From: Lewinellaceae bacterium
GTDB lineage: Bacteria > Bacteroidota > Bacteroidia > Chitinophagales > Saprospiraceae
Assembly: GCA_020636215.1 (NCBI GenBank)
Contig: JACJYG010000005.1
Coordinates: forward strand, 620,001 to 684,000
Length of the DNA stretch: 64,000 nt
Direction: 5' to 3'
Both the position numbers and the translations under genes were made by a program. This document shows, one piece after another, positions 35,407 to 45,915 of the stretch (position 1 is the stretch's first letter; every line of letters starts with the position of its first letter). Below the pieces are notes generated by a model, which was given only the letters and a program-made list of their open reading frames with translations, was not told where the DNA came from and ran no database searches.

Positions 35407-36543
35407 TTATTTATACCAGATATTTTCATACATTTTTCTTCGGTTGGATGCAGCGATGGAAGGGCATCTGACGACATTCATGTATCCCACTTCATCTTCC
35501 CGCCCCATTAGCCGGCAGCCGGGGCTGGAGGCGAAATGCAGGGCTACCGACACTTCCAGGACCGGCCCGACGACATTGCGCAGGCCGCTGAAATTGTTGG
35601 AATAGGACAGGCCCAGGTCGATGCGTTTACTTTGCCCCAGCACCTCGCCGAATTCCAGGCTGAAGCTAAACCAGTTGGTGTTCTTGCCTTGCTCCGGGGA
35701 TTGTTGGTTGAAATGGTAGAAAATGCCGGCGGAGAGTAGCCGGTTGATCCCAAAGCGGGCGCCGGTTTCAACGTATTGCAAATTGCTCTGACGCTGATAA
35801 ACGGCCAGTGGGCGGATGCTAAAGAACGTCCTTCGGCTGTAAAAAGGGATGAACTCGGCTTCCAAAAAAGCGCCCCACCGTTGTGGTATCCGGGTGCCGA
35901 TGCCAAGGATAGATTCCTCATTGCCCAAATGGCGGGCGCCCAGAGAGTAGGCATTGTGCAGGCTTAAGCCCCAGGTAAAACTCGTCGATCTTTCGGAGCG
36001 TTCGTCCAGCAATACCTGATGGACGATCCCAACCGAAGGGGTGAAAAACACCTGAGAGCGGCCGTCATCAGGTGCTTCGAAAGCGGAGGGCAACACCGCC
36101 CCGTATTTAGGGTCCAGTTCATCCGAGAAGATGAGCCGGCTGAAGTCGATGGTTTTGTAGGACCATTGCAGCGAACCCCCTATCCGGATATTATGCAATG
36201 AATTGCCGACATTGAAGGGTGCTGTGCCGGCCACCCTGAAGCCGGCGTCGTAAGTCCGGAAGCGCCCGGCGCCTTCTTCGTCAAAGTTGAAATGGAAACC
36301 ATAATCCAGGATGCTGCAGGGCAGGCTTTCTTCCATGGTGGCGGAACCGGAAATATAGGCTGGCGCATCATTGCCCGCCCATTGGGACTTGTACTTGGCG
36401 GTAACACTCAGTGCGCCCTTTTGCCCGGTCATCGCCGGGTTAAAGTCTGATTCATTGTTGAAAAAATGGGTGAAAAACGGGTCCTGGGCTTGAGCACACA
36501 GGCCAATTGCTACAAGGGCTATGATAAGTAAATAGGGCTTCAT
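35407..36543 (-). CDS. PorP/SprF family type IX secretion membrane protein
   Basis: The 378-residue protein has a signal peptide (ending ALCAQAQDP) and the family start PFFTHFFNNESDFNPAMTG. Beta-strand alternation with YKSQWAGNDAPAY and GLSYSNNFSGLRN is typical. Relatives form outer-membrane barrels that attach or route one T9SS type B cargo. The cargo is almost surely the PKD adhesin encoded 7 bp downstream in the same operon. Confidence 0.92.
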   Translation of the reverse strand: MKPYLLIIALVAIGLCAQAQDPFFTHFFNNESDFNPAMTGQKGALSVTAKYKSQWAGNDAPAYISGSATMEESLPCSILDYGFHFNFDEEGAGRFRTYDAGFRVAGTAPFNVGNSLHNIRIGGSLQWSYKTIDFSRLIFSDELDPKYGAVLPSAFEAPDDGRSQVFFTPSVGIVHQVLLDERSERSTSFTWGLSLHNAYSLGARHLGNEESILGIGTRIPQRWGAFLEAEFIPFYSRRTFFSIRPLAVYQRQSNLQYVETGARFGINRLLSAGIFYHFNQQSPEQGKNTNWFSFSLEFGEVLGQSKRIDLGLSYSNNFSGLRNVVGPVLEVSVALHFASSPGCRLMGREDEVGYMNVVRCPSIAASNRRKMYENIWYK

Positions 36544-36764
36544 CGGTTTTCAGTTGAGTGTAAAGCTCGATGCCATCATGGTGTTCGACCGGCAATATCG
36601 GGAAATTTCTGGGAAGGAACGGTAAGTCGGTTGTTACAAAGAATGTTAAGAGGAGTGCGTCCCGTCCCTGCAGGCCAGGTAAAGTTTGGGGAGTGTGTGT
36701 TTGTGCCGGGCATTGCCCTAAGTGTCTTTGACAGGAAAGCGATTTCCAGTATTAGTTTTCATGG

Positions 36765-36853
36765 TTTAACACATAGGCACATAGGCACATAGTCCAAATA
36801 GGAGGCTGAAGTACAGCGAAAAACTAATGTGCGCTATGTGGCTATGTGTTAAA
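36765..36853. repeat. Inverted repeat with GCACATAG tandem units
   Basis: TTTAACACATAG (36765-36776) is inverted as CTATGTGTTAAA (36842-36853). The left arm continues with two GCACATAG units and the right arm has a matching CTATGTG unit. It fills the gap between the phosphorylase stop and the PorP/SprF promoter, and could act as an RNA 3'-end hairpin for the leftward laminarin operon. The rest of 36544-36859 holds no gene. Confidence 0.8.
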
Positions 36854-36859
36854 ATAAAT

Positions 36860-39800
36860 CTACATATTGCCTGGCCTCACCAACACCTCCACCCTTGCCA
36901 CTTCTCCCGTCCGCTCAAAGATCCGGGCGCTGTCTTCTGTCCCGATCTCTAAACCATCGATATTTTTTATATTCCCGTTGGCCATCACCAACCGGATGCC
37001 CGGCTTTTCCGACAGATGGTAAACCACCGGCGTTTGGCAGTAGGTAAAGCCCAGGGCGCCTTTGGGCAATTCCAGCGACTGGGCCTCGCCCTGCAGGTTG
37101 AAGTAATCGAAAGTGGTGGACTGGCTCATGAATTCACTCTGGCGGAGCAGGGAAGGTTGGAAAGTGATCTTCCCGTCCTTCACCATTACCCCTAATTCCC
37201 CAAATCGGGCGAGGATGTCTTCCTTGACCTGGCCGGTCATACCCGGCTGCTGGGCGCCGGCATTGCCGGGGGTGTGTGAGTAGGGGTCACTGGGGAAAGC
37301 GCCGTATTCCTCCGGAGATTTATTGAACCCGATGCCGGCGCGGACATCGTAATACTGGGCGATCAATTTCTGTAAAGTGGCCCCTTCGGCTTGTTCTTCG
37401 ATAGCCCGGAAGCAGTTCTCCTGAGCGGCCAGCAGCAGCTTCGACACCATGTGCCAGTATACACAGCCCAGGCCTTCATACCCGAAGAAAGTGCCGGAAC
37501 GGCCGGTGAAGGATTTATGGTCGAAGATCTGTTCGAAAGTATTGAGGATAAGGGCCTGTTCTTTTTCCACAAGGGCTGCATACCCTTCTGCTTTGAGTTG
37601 TTCCAGGGCGCTTTTGACGCTGTTGGCGTTGTTGAAGGCGCCGTTGAAGTGATATTGTCCGGAGATATCCCGCACCACCAGGCGCTTGTCGCCATCGGAT
37701 ACCAGTTGGCGGATCAGCTGGGAGCGCTCTACCGCTTCCGGAGGAATATTATTCTTGTCCACAAAACGCGGCAATTGCCGGTCGGGGTAGAGCAGGTAGG
37801 TGTGCTGGTCTTTCCGGTACAGAGCGCTGTGGCGCAGGGCTTCCAACACTTCCGCTGCTTCTACTGGGGAGAGGTAGCCGGCGCTGAGCACCGCCACCTG
37901 GCCTTCCAGCATTTCATAGAGGTGGCTGATGGAAACTTCCTTGTCGTTGTCAACCGACATCAGGTTGTAAGCGTGGTAAAGCTTGTCGCTCCGTTTATTG
38001 GCCCGGATGGAATGATCGACGTATTGCAGGGAAAGCCTGAAGAAGCGGATCAATTGATCGGTTGCCACCGGCTTTTTCTTTCCGGAAAAGCCCGGTTCGT
38101 ACACCTGCGCCCGGTAGCGGCTACCCGCCTGCCCCAGGCCATCGAGGATGGTTTTTCGATCCTGGTTGGAGATGGGGGCTTTCAGCAGGCCGGAATGGTT
38201 TTCAAGCGTGCTGGTGATCGCCGTCAGCAGTGCTTCCACTTCTTCCGACAATTCGGCGGTTTGCAGGCCGGCTTCCTGGAAAAGCCCGATCGCAAAAGCG
38301 AAGAATCGGCGCATGTAGTAGAGGGTCACCATAGAGACGCCATTGCCCACCAGAGCATTATTTGCATCGTTCCATTCCGGGCGTTGGGTGTTGAGCCAGA
38401 TGCCGCCTTCCGGAATGAAATTCGACATTTTAGCCAGCACCATGACGAGCAGCTTTTCTGTCAGGTTGGCCAGGTAGGGTTGCCCGTTGCTGTCCCAGAA
38501 GAGTTTGCCGTCGGCGCCTTCTTGTTTCACCCGCTCTTCGATGATGGACTCCAGTTCGTCATCGAACAGGACGGTATCATTGGGGTCTTTCAGCAGGGAT
38601 TCATAAGGTTTGATGCGGTAGGGGACGTTGGCGTAGGCGAAGCGGTTTTCGCCCAACATTTTTTTCAGCGCTCCCGGATGGAATTGGTGCGATAATTCCA
38701 GCAACTTCAACAGGTAGATGATCTGGTGGTCACCCCAGTAGCCGATATAGGACCAGGGGTCGTCCGGTTCGATCACTTCCCAGTCGATGCCATCGCGGGT
38801 AATCCGGTAAGGGTTGTAACCGTCCGGAGTAGAAGCATTGACAAATTTGGATATCATGCTTTCCAGGAAGCTGGGGTAGGAAAGGCCCAGGGCTTCCCAG
38901 TTCTGAAAAATATCTCGCCAGTTGCCCTGGTAGTAAAGTTTCTGGCTTCCGTCTTCCTCTTTGATGTCAATGGAGAAGCGATTCCAGGGGCGGCTGGGGT
39001 CGCCGTGGCGGCGGCTGAAGGTGAGTGGGAGGTATTCGTAGCATAGCCGTTCCAATTGTGGATCGCCTGTTTCAGCGGCCCAGGCCAGCAGGCTGGAGTA
39101 GGGGAGGGTTTCGGGTAAAACGCGCAGGCTGTCTTGTTGTGCTTCAAACACCCGGCGGTTGGCATTTTTCAAATGCTTGATAAAATCGGCCTTCCCTACT
39201 TGATAATTGTTAACGAAAATGCCGCCCCGCATCACGTTAAAGAGCACATTGGAGTAATGGCGGTAGGCGGCCGGCAGGCCGGCGGACAGTTGCAGGCCAT
39301 CGGCGCTGCCCACGATGCGGCCCAGGTTTTCGGTGCCTTTGGCAATATCCGCGTTTAGTTGGTTTTCGATATCGTTCTCTTCGCGAAGCATGCGCTGGAG
39401 TTCCGCGACTTTTTCCGGCCCCTGGTTGAGTTCCGCTACGAGGTACCATTGCCTGGATGTCGAGGGCGTTAGTCCAAATTGGCTGTTGAGGAAGTAGGCG
39501 CCTCGTTCTGCCCGCACATTTTCCTCCTGTGCGATGGGCTGTCCTTTTCGGAAAGTGTCGAGTTGGAGGGAAGAAAGGAGCCTTTTGGCGCCCTTAAGGC
39601 CATGCGCCCATACGGTGGTGGCCTTCAGGGCTTCGCTCGGCTCCGCCCGGTCGACGATAATGGCGCTGAGCAAGTACAGGCCCAGGCCTGTATCCGGCAG
39701 CAATTCATTTTTTTTGTAAGCATCTACCAGTGTGCTCCGTTCGTTCTGCATGCCGGTATTCACTCCATAAGGCAGGATGTTCTGGATGCCATCCAGTATA

Positions 39801-40327
39801 TTCACCTGCACCTCCTGTCCACCAATATTTTCGAGACTGGCTTTTCGCACCAGGCCGAAACGTTCACTGTTGTACCAGCCATAGCGAAAGCGCAACCCCA
39901 GGCTTTCGTTGACCTCTTCAAAGATCAGCTTATTGCCATGCACATTTTTGTACAGGTTTCGTTGCAAAGGATAAAGGTGGGCATAGCGATCGGAGAAGGG
40001 TTCCCAGAGGTAGGTTGTTCCGGCCTTTTCGGCCAACACGATCGTTTTGCTCCCTGTAATCTCATTGGAGTCATGGATCTTGTCATCCGTATAATAAGGG
40101 AATAGCGCATTTTCCGGATTGCGGCGCCCGGCAGTTAGCGCGCCGTTGCTGGAGATGAACAGCCAGTGGTCGGAGTCGCTGACGATGCTCATAAAAAAGG
40201 GGCGCATCTGATCGTATTGACTGATCTTATAGAAATGCTCGCCATCGATCCGGATATATGCTCCGCTGACGTTTTTTGAGTTTGGTTGTTGCGGGGTATT
40301 TCCGATTTGTATTGCTCCGTTCTTCAT
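36860..40327 (-). CDS. Probable GH149-type beta-1,3-oligoglucan phosphorylase
   Basis: The 1155-residue protein has no signal peptide, so it is cytoplasmic. It shows the GH94-clan layout: beta-sandwich N-terminus, (alpha/alpha)6 barrel with WEVIEPDDPWSYIGYWGDHQ, and the acidic catalytic-loop equivalent RPEWNDANNALVG (Asp about 654). The Arg/His-rich YEGLGCVYWHM and SDPYSHTP segments fit the phosphate and sugar sites of these phosphorylases. The length suits GH149 better than GH94 or GH161. In this locus it would split beta-1,3-glucan oligomers with phosphate to glucose 1-phosphate. Family number is inferred; GH94-clan membership is firm. Confidence 0.8.
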   Translation of the reverse strand: MKNGAIQIGNTPQQPNSKNVSGAYIRIDGEHFYKISQYDQMRPFFMSIVSDSDHWLFISSNGALTAGRRNPENALFPYYTDDKIHDSNEITGSKTIVLAEKAGTTYLWEPFSDRYAHLYPLQRNLYKNVHGNKLIFEEVNESLGLRFRYGWYNSERFGLVRKASLENIGGQEVQVNILDGIQNILPYGVNTGMQNERSTLVDAYKKNELLPDTGLGLYLLSAIIVDRAEPSEALKATTVWAHGLKGAKRLLSSLQLDTFRKGQPIAQEENVRAERGAYFLNSQFGLTPSTSRQWYLVAELNQGPEKVAELQRMLREENDIENQLNADIAKGTENLGRIVGSADGLQLSAGLPAAYRHYSNVLFNVMRGGIFVNNYQVGKADFIKHLKNANRRVFEAQQDSLRVLPETLPYSSLLAWAAETGDPQLERLCYEYLPLTFSRRHGDPSRPWNRFSIDIKEEDGSQKLYYQGNWRDIFQNWEALGLSYPSFLESMISKFVNASTPDGYNPYRITRDGIDWEVIEPDDPWSYIGYWGDHQIIYLLKLLELSHQFHPGALKKMLGENRFAYANVPYRIKPYESLLKDPNDTVLFDDELESIIEERVKQEGADGKLFWDSNGQPYLANLTEKLLVMVLAKMSNFIPEGGIWLNTQRPEWNDANNALVGNGVSMVTLYYMRRFFAFAIGLFQEAGLQTAELSEEVEALLTAITSTLENHSGLLKAPISNQDRKTILDGLGQAGSRYRAQVYEPGFSGKKKPVATDQLIRFFRLSLQYVDHSIRANKRSDKLYHAYNLMSVDNDKEVSISHLYEMLEGQVAVLSAGYLSPVEAAEVLEALRHSALYRKDQHTYLLYPDRQLPRFVDKNNIPPEAVERSQLIRQLVSDGDKRLVVRDISGQYHFNGAFNNANSVKSALEQLKAEGYAALVEKEQALILNTFEQIFDHKSFTGRSGTFFGYEGLGCVYWHMVSKLLLAAQENCFRAIEEQAEGATLQKLIAQYYDVRAGIGFNKSPEEYGAFPSDPYSHTPGNAGAQQPGMTGQVKEDILARFGELGVMVKDGKITFQPSLLRQSEFMSQSTTFDYFNLQGEAQSLELPKGALGFTYCQTPVVYHLSEKPGIRLVMANGNIKNIDGLEIGTEDSARIFERTGEVARVEVLVRPGNM

Positions 40328-40402
40328 ATTTGGTGGACTTTAACGTGACTAAAGAAAGTGATTGGATTTGCCCCACTGATCAGTGCCCATTCGGGCCGTT
40401 CT

Positions 40403-42703
40403 CTAGTGGGCGCCAGCTCCGGAAATAATATCTTGTGTCAGGCTGAATTCTTGGGATAGCGGGCCAATGGCCACTACAAACTGGCCGGCCTCGGCGATCC
40501 ATTGGTTGGACGGGTTGACGAATTTCAGCGCTTCCGGGCCGAGGGTGAACTGTACCGTTTGGCTTTCCCCTGGCGCCAGGCTGATCTTCTCAAACCCTTT
40601 TAGCTGCTTGACCGGCGGAGATACGGAGGCCACTTTATCCGTCAGGAAAAGTTGGACGCATTCCATTCCTGCTCTTGGGCCACTGTTGGTGACTTGCACC
40701 GAAATGCGCAGGCTATCCTCAGGGCTCATCTCTAATGGGCTTACTTCCAGCCCCTGGTAGGTGAAATCGGTATACGAAAGGCCGAAGCCGAATTCGAACT
40801 GCGGATTAAAAGCATTGAACCCCCAGTTGACATCTCGTTCCTCCGAGCGGAGGTGGTCATAGGCGTACAGGGAGCCGGTATGCCGGGGATAGGTGTAGGG
40901 CAGTTTCCCGTTGGGGTTGTAATCACCCATGAGGACTTCGGCGATGGCCCTTCCTCCTTCGTTGCCGGGATAATAGGCCATCAGGATGCCTGCTGCCAGT
41001 GGTTCGATATCGCTGATGACCCGGGGGCGCCCCTCTAGCAGCACCAGGACAATGGGCTTTCCGGTTTTAGCCAGGGCCTTCACCAACTCCCTTTGGGCGG
41101 CAGGCATAGACAAGTCTTCGATATCGCTGGGCTTTTCCGTCGCGGGCTGCTCGCCCAGACAGGCAATGATGACATCCGCTTCCCCGGCCAAACGGACGGC
41201 CTCAGCGGTATTGATGTCTTCTTCATAGCCAGTACCCTGAGCATAAGATACCTTGTCCTTGCCTAATTTCGTCTGCAGCGCCTCCAGTACCGTGAGTTTT
41301 CCTTCGTCGTTATAATCCGTCTCCCGCCCGCTGAAGGTTCGCGACCAGGCGCCATTGAGGTAGTTCAAAGAGTTGGCGGCTACACCGGTTACCAGTACTT
41401 TTTTCTCTTTAGATAGCGGCAGGATGCCCTTTTCGTTTTTTAGTAAGGTCAGGCTCTCCAGGGCGGCCTGAAAGCTGGCCTCTACAAAAGCCTCCGAGGC
41501 GAAGTCCGGATACTGGCTTTCGGGGTACATCGTTTGTTCAAACAGGCCGAGCTTCATTTTGAGGGTGAGGATGCGCCGCACGGCATCATCGACCCGGGAT
41601 GCAGGCACGCTCCCTTCTTTTACCAGCTCCACCAGTTTTACGGCAAAACTTTCATCGTAGGGCTCCATGCACATATCAATGCCGGCATTGACAGCCAGCC
41701 GGACGGCTTCTTGCTCATCTTTGGCTACCTGGTGTACCTCAACGAGGTTCATGATGTCGGCCCAGTCGGAGATGACTACTCCCTCGAAGCCCAGTTCTCC
41801 TTTGAGCAAATCAGTGATAAGGTATTTATCGATGTGGCAGGGCACCCCGTTGAGAGAGCCCGAATTGATCATGATTGATGGGGCCCCCTTTTGGATGGCC
41901 GATACGAAGGGCGGCAGGTAATACTGCCGCAGGATGTGCTCCGGCAGGTAAACCGGGGAGCGGTCCTTGCCGTTGAACGGCGTGCCGTAGCCCAGAAAAT
42001 GTTTAGGGCACACGGCAATCTGATAAGGGCCTCCCAAACCCTCTCCCTCTGCGCCTCGAATGTAGGCGTCGCCCATTACCTGAGTGATATAGGTATCTTC
42101 ACCAAAGGTTTCGGAAATACGCCCCCATTGCAGTTGTTTAGAGACGTCGAGGCTGGGCCCGTATACCCAGGGTATTCCGGAGGCCATAGCTTCATAGGCG
42201 GTTATCCGTCCAGTGGCCTCTGCCAGCTTGGGGTTGCGGGTGGCGGCCAGCCCCAACTGATGAGGGAAGAGCGTGGAGCCAACCGTATAGTTGGCGCCAT
42301 GCACCCCGTCGATACCATAGATGACTGGAATACCCAGGCGGGTTTCTTCCCGCGCCACTTCTTGTATGCGCCCGATAAAGTAACGCCACTCTTTAATCGT
42401 CAGCGGGTATTTGCCCATATTTTGCACGGAACCGATGTGGTAGTCCCGGATCAGGCGGTACAGCTTTGCCGAGTCGAACCGTATGGTATCCTGCCCACCG
42501 TAAAATTCCCCCTCGCACAGGGCCATCAGGCCGATGTTGACCATCTGTCCGGCTTTCTCTTCCAGGGTCATCCGGGCGAGCAGGGCTTCTACCTTCTGGC
42601 TGGTTTCAGTGCCTGTTGCCATCCTTTTTTCCTGACCGATACCATATTCCGGCAGCGATGCCAGAGCGAATAAGCAAAAAAGGATTCTACCTCTCAGAAA
42701 CAT
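40403..42703 (-). CDS. GH3 family beta-glucosidase, exported (BglX-like)
   Basis: The frame opens at 42742, but the ATG at 42703 starts the signal peptide MFLRGRILFCLFALASLP. The GH3 barrel has YGIDGVHGANYT, the nucleophile Asp in EGVVISDWADIM (about residue 313), and the KHFLGYG segment. The C-terminal sandwich (VIACLGEQPATEKPSD) and a fibronectin-III-like domain follow. It should release glucose from oligosaccharides in the periplasm. It lies 75 bp upstream of the phosphorylase gene in the same operon. Confidence 0.93.
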   Translation of the reverse strand: MFLRGRILFCLFALASLPEYGIGQEKRMATGTETSQKVEALLARMTLEEKAGQMVNIGLMALCEGEFYGGQDTIRFDSAKLYRLIRDYHIGSVQNMGKYPLTIKEWRYFIGRIQEVAREETRLGIPVIYGIDGVHGANYTVGSTLFPHQLGLAATRNPKLAEATGRITAYEAMASGIPWVYGPSLDVSKQLQWGRISETFGEDTYITQVMGDAYIRGAEGEGLGGPYQIAVCPKHFLGYGTPFNGKDRSPVYLPEHILRQYYLPPFVSAIQKGAPSIMINSGSLNGVPCHIDKYLITDLLKGELGFEGVVISDWADIMNLVEVHQVAKDEQEAVRLAVNAGIDMCMEPYDESFAVKLVELVKEGSVPASRVDDAVRRILTLKMKLGLFEQTMYPESQYPDFASEAFVEASFQAALESLTLLKNEKGILPLSKEKKVLVTGVAANSLNYLNGAWSRTFSGRETDYNDEGKLTVLEALQTKLGKDKVSYAQGTGYEEDINTAEAVRLAGEADVIIACLGEQPATEKPSDIEDLSMPAAQRELVKALAKTGKPIVLVLLEGRPRVISDIEPLAAGILMAYYPGNEGGRAIAEVLMGDYNPNGKLPYTYPRHTGSLYAYDHLRSEERDVNWGFNAFNPQFEFGFGLSYTDFTYQGLEVSPLEMSPEDSLRISVQVTNSGPRAGMECVQLFLTDKVASVSPPVKQLKGFEKISLAPGESQTVQFTLGPEALKFVNPSNQWIAEAGQFVVAIGPLSQEFSLTQDIISGAGAH

Positions 42704-42852
42704 GATGTATGGTATTGTTTTATGAGTGCCGAATCGCGTCATAGACGCTCGCGAACGCTACGACTTTATGGGTAAAAAAATGTGTCCGACTACTTAGAAG
42801 CTGTTTGAATTCTGTTTCCAGTATACGCGCCACCTTCAAGTGGCGCGTCCGG

Positions 42853-44164
42853 TTACTCCTTGACGAAAAACGGGATATTGGCGTGGGCCGCGTGCCCCTT
42901 TCCGTCGAACACGTAGACAAACAGCCGGTAAGCTCCTGATTCGGCAGGCGCTTTAAATGGAGCTTCAGCAGCTGGTTCTCCTTCAAAAAGGCCTGGAATA
43001 GCCTCGGGGGTGGACTCGAAATCACCGCCGTCGCCCAGGTCTTTGCTTTCCGGCATGATCTCCCATTTATAGGCCAGGGCGTCGCCGTCCGGGTCGGTGG
43101 AAGCCACCTGAGCCGAATACATTTTGCCTGGTTCCAGATAGACGTTATCGTAGGCGGTTTTACCTTCCAGCAAGAAAGAATCCAGCCTTGGTGTGCGGTT
43201 CTCAGGCCACTGTCCATTCCAAATATAGTGCATCACATCTACAGATTCGGTTTCTTCGCCCGATTCCAGAAAGATACCGTACCAGGTCGGCGTGCGTTCC
43301 TGCTTCTGCCCCCAAAGGAAGACATAAGAGCCTATACATTGATCCTTATAGGGCTCAATAGCTTTCTGATATCGCTCCAGGTAGGCATCCGCTTTGGCAC
43401 TGCTGTTGAGCTCGATTGGCGCCTCCCATTCTGTCTTGGGCACTTCCCAATGGTAAGTGGTACTTCATTCCGTGACCATGTATGGTTTCTCCCAGTTAGA
43501 TTCTTTAATATAGCGCGGCAGGTTGGGCAGGTCGGCATACATCTGTACACTGAGTAAATCGATATCGGGGGGCTCTTTCTTTAATGTCGTCCACCAGTTC
43601 CTTGCTGATACCTACCAAGGTGGTGGTGGTCAGGTGGTTGGGGTCTACTTCGTGAATATATTCGGAGATCTGGTTGACCGCATTCCACACTTTGGGGTTA
43701 GTACCTCAGGTTGAGTTCATTGCCAATCGCCCAAATGATAAGAGCCGGATGATCTTTGTACAACTGTATCTCTTTTTGATCCGTTCGAACTGCTCGGCGA
43801 CGGCAGCCTCATCATTGTAGTCGAAACCATGGCGCTCACGGGCTACTTCAATGCCCATGGTGACGTATAGAAGTACTGTTTACCTGGGCGCGATCGAGGA
43901 CTTCTTTACCGGAATCTTTACCGTTGTCCGTTCGCCAGGTGCGGAAGGAGTTGCCGCCGTGTTCGGTACCAGCTTTTCCACATTGCCAAATTTCATACCG
44001 GCGCCCTTGATCCAGAAGGGTTCACCGCCGACGTAGAGTTGGTATTTGCCGTTTTCTTGTTTGATCTCTGCTTTTACCGGGTCTTGAACCTCCTCCTGGC
44101 TCGTATTAGAAGTACAGGAAAGGAGCAAGGAGGAAAGGAGGGTAAGAAATATTGTTTTTTTCAT
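42853..44164 (-). pseudogene. GH2-like TIM-barrel glycoside hydrolase lipoprotein, broken by frameshifts
   Basis: The N-terminus (MKKTIFLTLLSSLLLSCTSN) is a lipoprotein signal. Conserved segments continue in alternating frames: GNSFRTWRTDNGKDSG, ARERHGFDYNDEAAV, HPALIIWAIGNELNL (acid/base Glu), VDPNHLTTTTLVGI, PYMVTE followed by an in-frame TGA where Trp is expected, then a clean 190-residue C-terminus with an Ig-like domain (YKWEIMPESKDLGDGG). At least four 1-base indels occur, several in homopolymers (five T at 43771-43775, six G near 43567). It is either decayed or mis-sequenced. Confidence 0.75.
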
Positions 44165-44186
44165 GATTTTTTATTTTTTCAGCAGA

Positions 44187-45752
44187 TTATCCCTTCACCA
44201 ATATTTTCTCCAGTTCCTCCAGCGATTTGCCCTTGGTCTCCGGCACAACAAGCACGATGAACACGAAGCCCAGCACTGCAAACATACCGTAGATAAGAAA
44301 AGTCGTGGCGCTGCCGAAGGTACTAGCTCCCCAGGGGAAAACCAGCTGTACCAGAAAACTGACGGCTGAGTTGATGAAGCCGACAAAAGAAATGGCGACC
44401 CCTCGGATCTTATTGGGAAACAGTTCTGAGAACAGCACCCACATGACCGGTACCCAATGGAGATGGCAAAGGAGGCTACGAAGCCGAGGATTCCCAGCAG
44501 AATGACAATGGGGTTCATGCTGATGGCGCTGGTGATCAGGTTGGATTCGTAAGTCTTGGAAACGTCTTCTCCCAGGTTTGTCCAATATCGCGGCTTTGAA
44601 CTCCACGTCGCTGTTGTAAGTTTGTCCCAGCATTGGAAGAAGAGTGGTGCGGTCGATCTCCTGAGGCAGGGTTTTAGTGGATTCCTCCGTAAGCGTGTAG
44701 GTTGCCTGGTTGAAACCGTAGGACAGCAGGAACATGCAGATGGCAATACCCGCCACCCCGCCGATGAGTAGCGGTTTACTACCAGGCGGTCGATAAAGGC
44801 GATAGCCAGGATCGTAAACACCAGGTTGATAACACCTACCAGGATGGTACTGGGAAAAAGAGGCGTCTGTACCAATACCCGATTGTTCAAATATCATAGG
44901 CGCGTAGAAGAAAACGGAGTTGATGCCGGTGATCTGCTGCAGCACCGCCACCACAAGGCCAATGCTGAGCACCAGTTTCATTGCTGGTTTGAACAATTCG
45001 GTAACCGGCACCTTTTCTTTTTGGGTTTCTTCATCTATACTTTTCCGAATCATCTCCATCTCCTTGATGGCTTCCTCATTTCCACTGGCTTTTTTTCATG
45101 ACTTCCAGCGCCTCGTCGAACTCTTCCTTCATGATCAGCCAACGGGGGCTGCGCGGTACGATGAATAGGCCAAAGAAATAGAGTAAGGCCGGCAACGTTT
45201 CCAGACCCAGCATCCAGCGCCAGTTGTATTCGTCAAACTTGAGCGCCTGTGCCCAGGAAGCATCTGATTTCCCGAACTGTAGAATGAGGTAGTTGGTGAA
45301 GAACGCTACGGTTATACCCACTACAATATTCAATTGGTTGAAGGACACCATCCGTCCCCGCATTTTGGGCGGAGAGATTTCGGCGATATACATCGGCGCA
45401 ATAATGAGCGAGGCTCCTACCCCAGCCTCCAATCATGCGGGCGATGACCAGTAAAATAAAGTTTGGAGCCAGAGCGGAACCGATGGCGGAAACGGCGTAT
45501 AAAACAGCGGCATAAGTCAGTACTTTCCGTCGCCCGATCCGGTCACTCAACTACCCGGCAAGGATCATGGTACCGTAGTGGCGGAGAGGGTCAATGAACT
45601 AACCGACCAGCCCAGTTCCAGCTTGGTGAGGCTGAATTGAGATTCTATAAACTTGACCACTCCGGAGATAACCGAAGCGTCGAAACCCATCAGGAAGCCC
45701 CCAGGGCGACGATCAGGGCAGTTTTGATGACGTAAAAATTGGAATTTTTCAT
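44187..45752 (-). pseudogene. MFS sugar-porter family transporter, broken by frameshifts
   Basis: The translation begins MKNSNFYVIKTALIVALG at 45752, then shifts frame in a G run near 45700. Later pieces show the family motifs LSDRIGRRKVLTYAA, PMYIAEISPPKMRGR, VLQQITGINSVFFYAP, SELFPNKIRG and the ending VVPETKGKSLEEL. At least four indels are needed to join them, and one TAG interrupts AG-LSDRIGRR. It would import a monosaccharide such as glucose by proton symport. It lies 22 bp upstream of the GH2-like gene. Confidence 0.75.
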
Positions 45753-45841
45753 GATCGGAAGGCTTAAGTTGATTTTTCGTTTTATCGGATCAAAAAAGCT
45801 GATAACAATTGCCCGGGGCAATATACCTCTTGTATATTATA

Positions 45842-45883
45842 AGTTGTTCGTTGCCCATCATTGGCGATGAACAACGAACAACT
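45842..45883. repeat. Intercistronic hairpin in the leftward operon
   Basis: A perfect 12-bp stem, AGTTGTTCGTTG (45842-45853) with CAACGAACAACT (45872-45883), is extended inside by CATC/GATG. It lies between the module protein and the MFS gene. Without a T run it may be an attenuator or processing site rather than a terminator. Confidence 0.75.
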
Positions 45884-45915
45884 ATCAACGAACAACAATC
45901 AGTGAACCACGCTCC

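Noticed and set aside
35400..35477. Longer start for the PKD adhesin
   Set aside because: It would overlap the PorP/SprF gene and lacks a signal peptide at its N-terminus; the ATG at 35399 gives one.
37391..38695. 434-codon open frame antisense to the phosphorylase gene
   Set aside because: It is the reverse shadow of a strongly recognisable enzyme, with His/Gln/Val-rich composition typical of such shadows.
41891..42673. 260-codon open frame antisense to the GH3 gene
   Set aside because: Shadow of a clear GH3 coding sequence.
42700..42710. Single TGATGTAT near the GH3 start as another regulator site
   Set aside because: Only one half-site is present and no second copy lies at 11 bp spacing, so it is probably chance.
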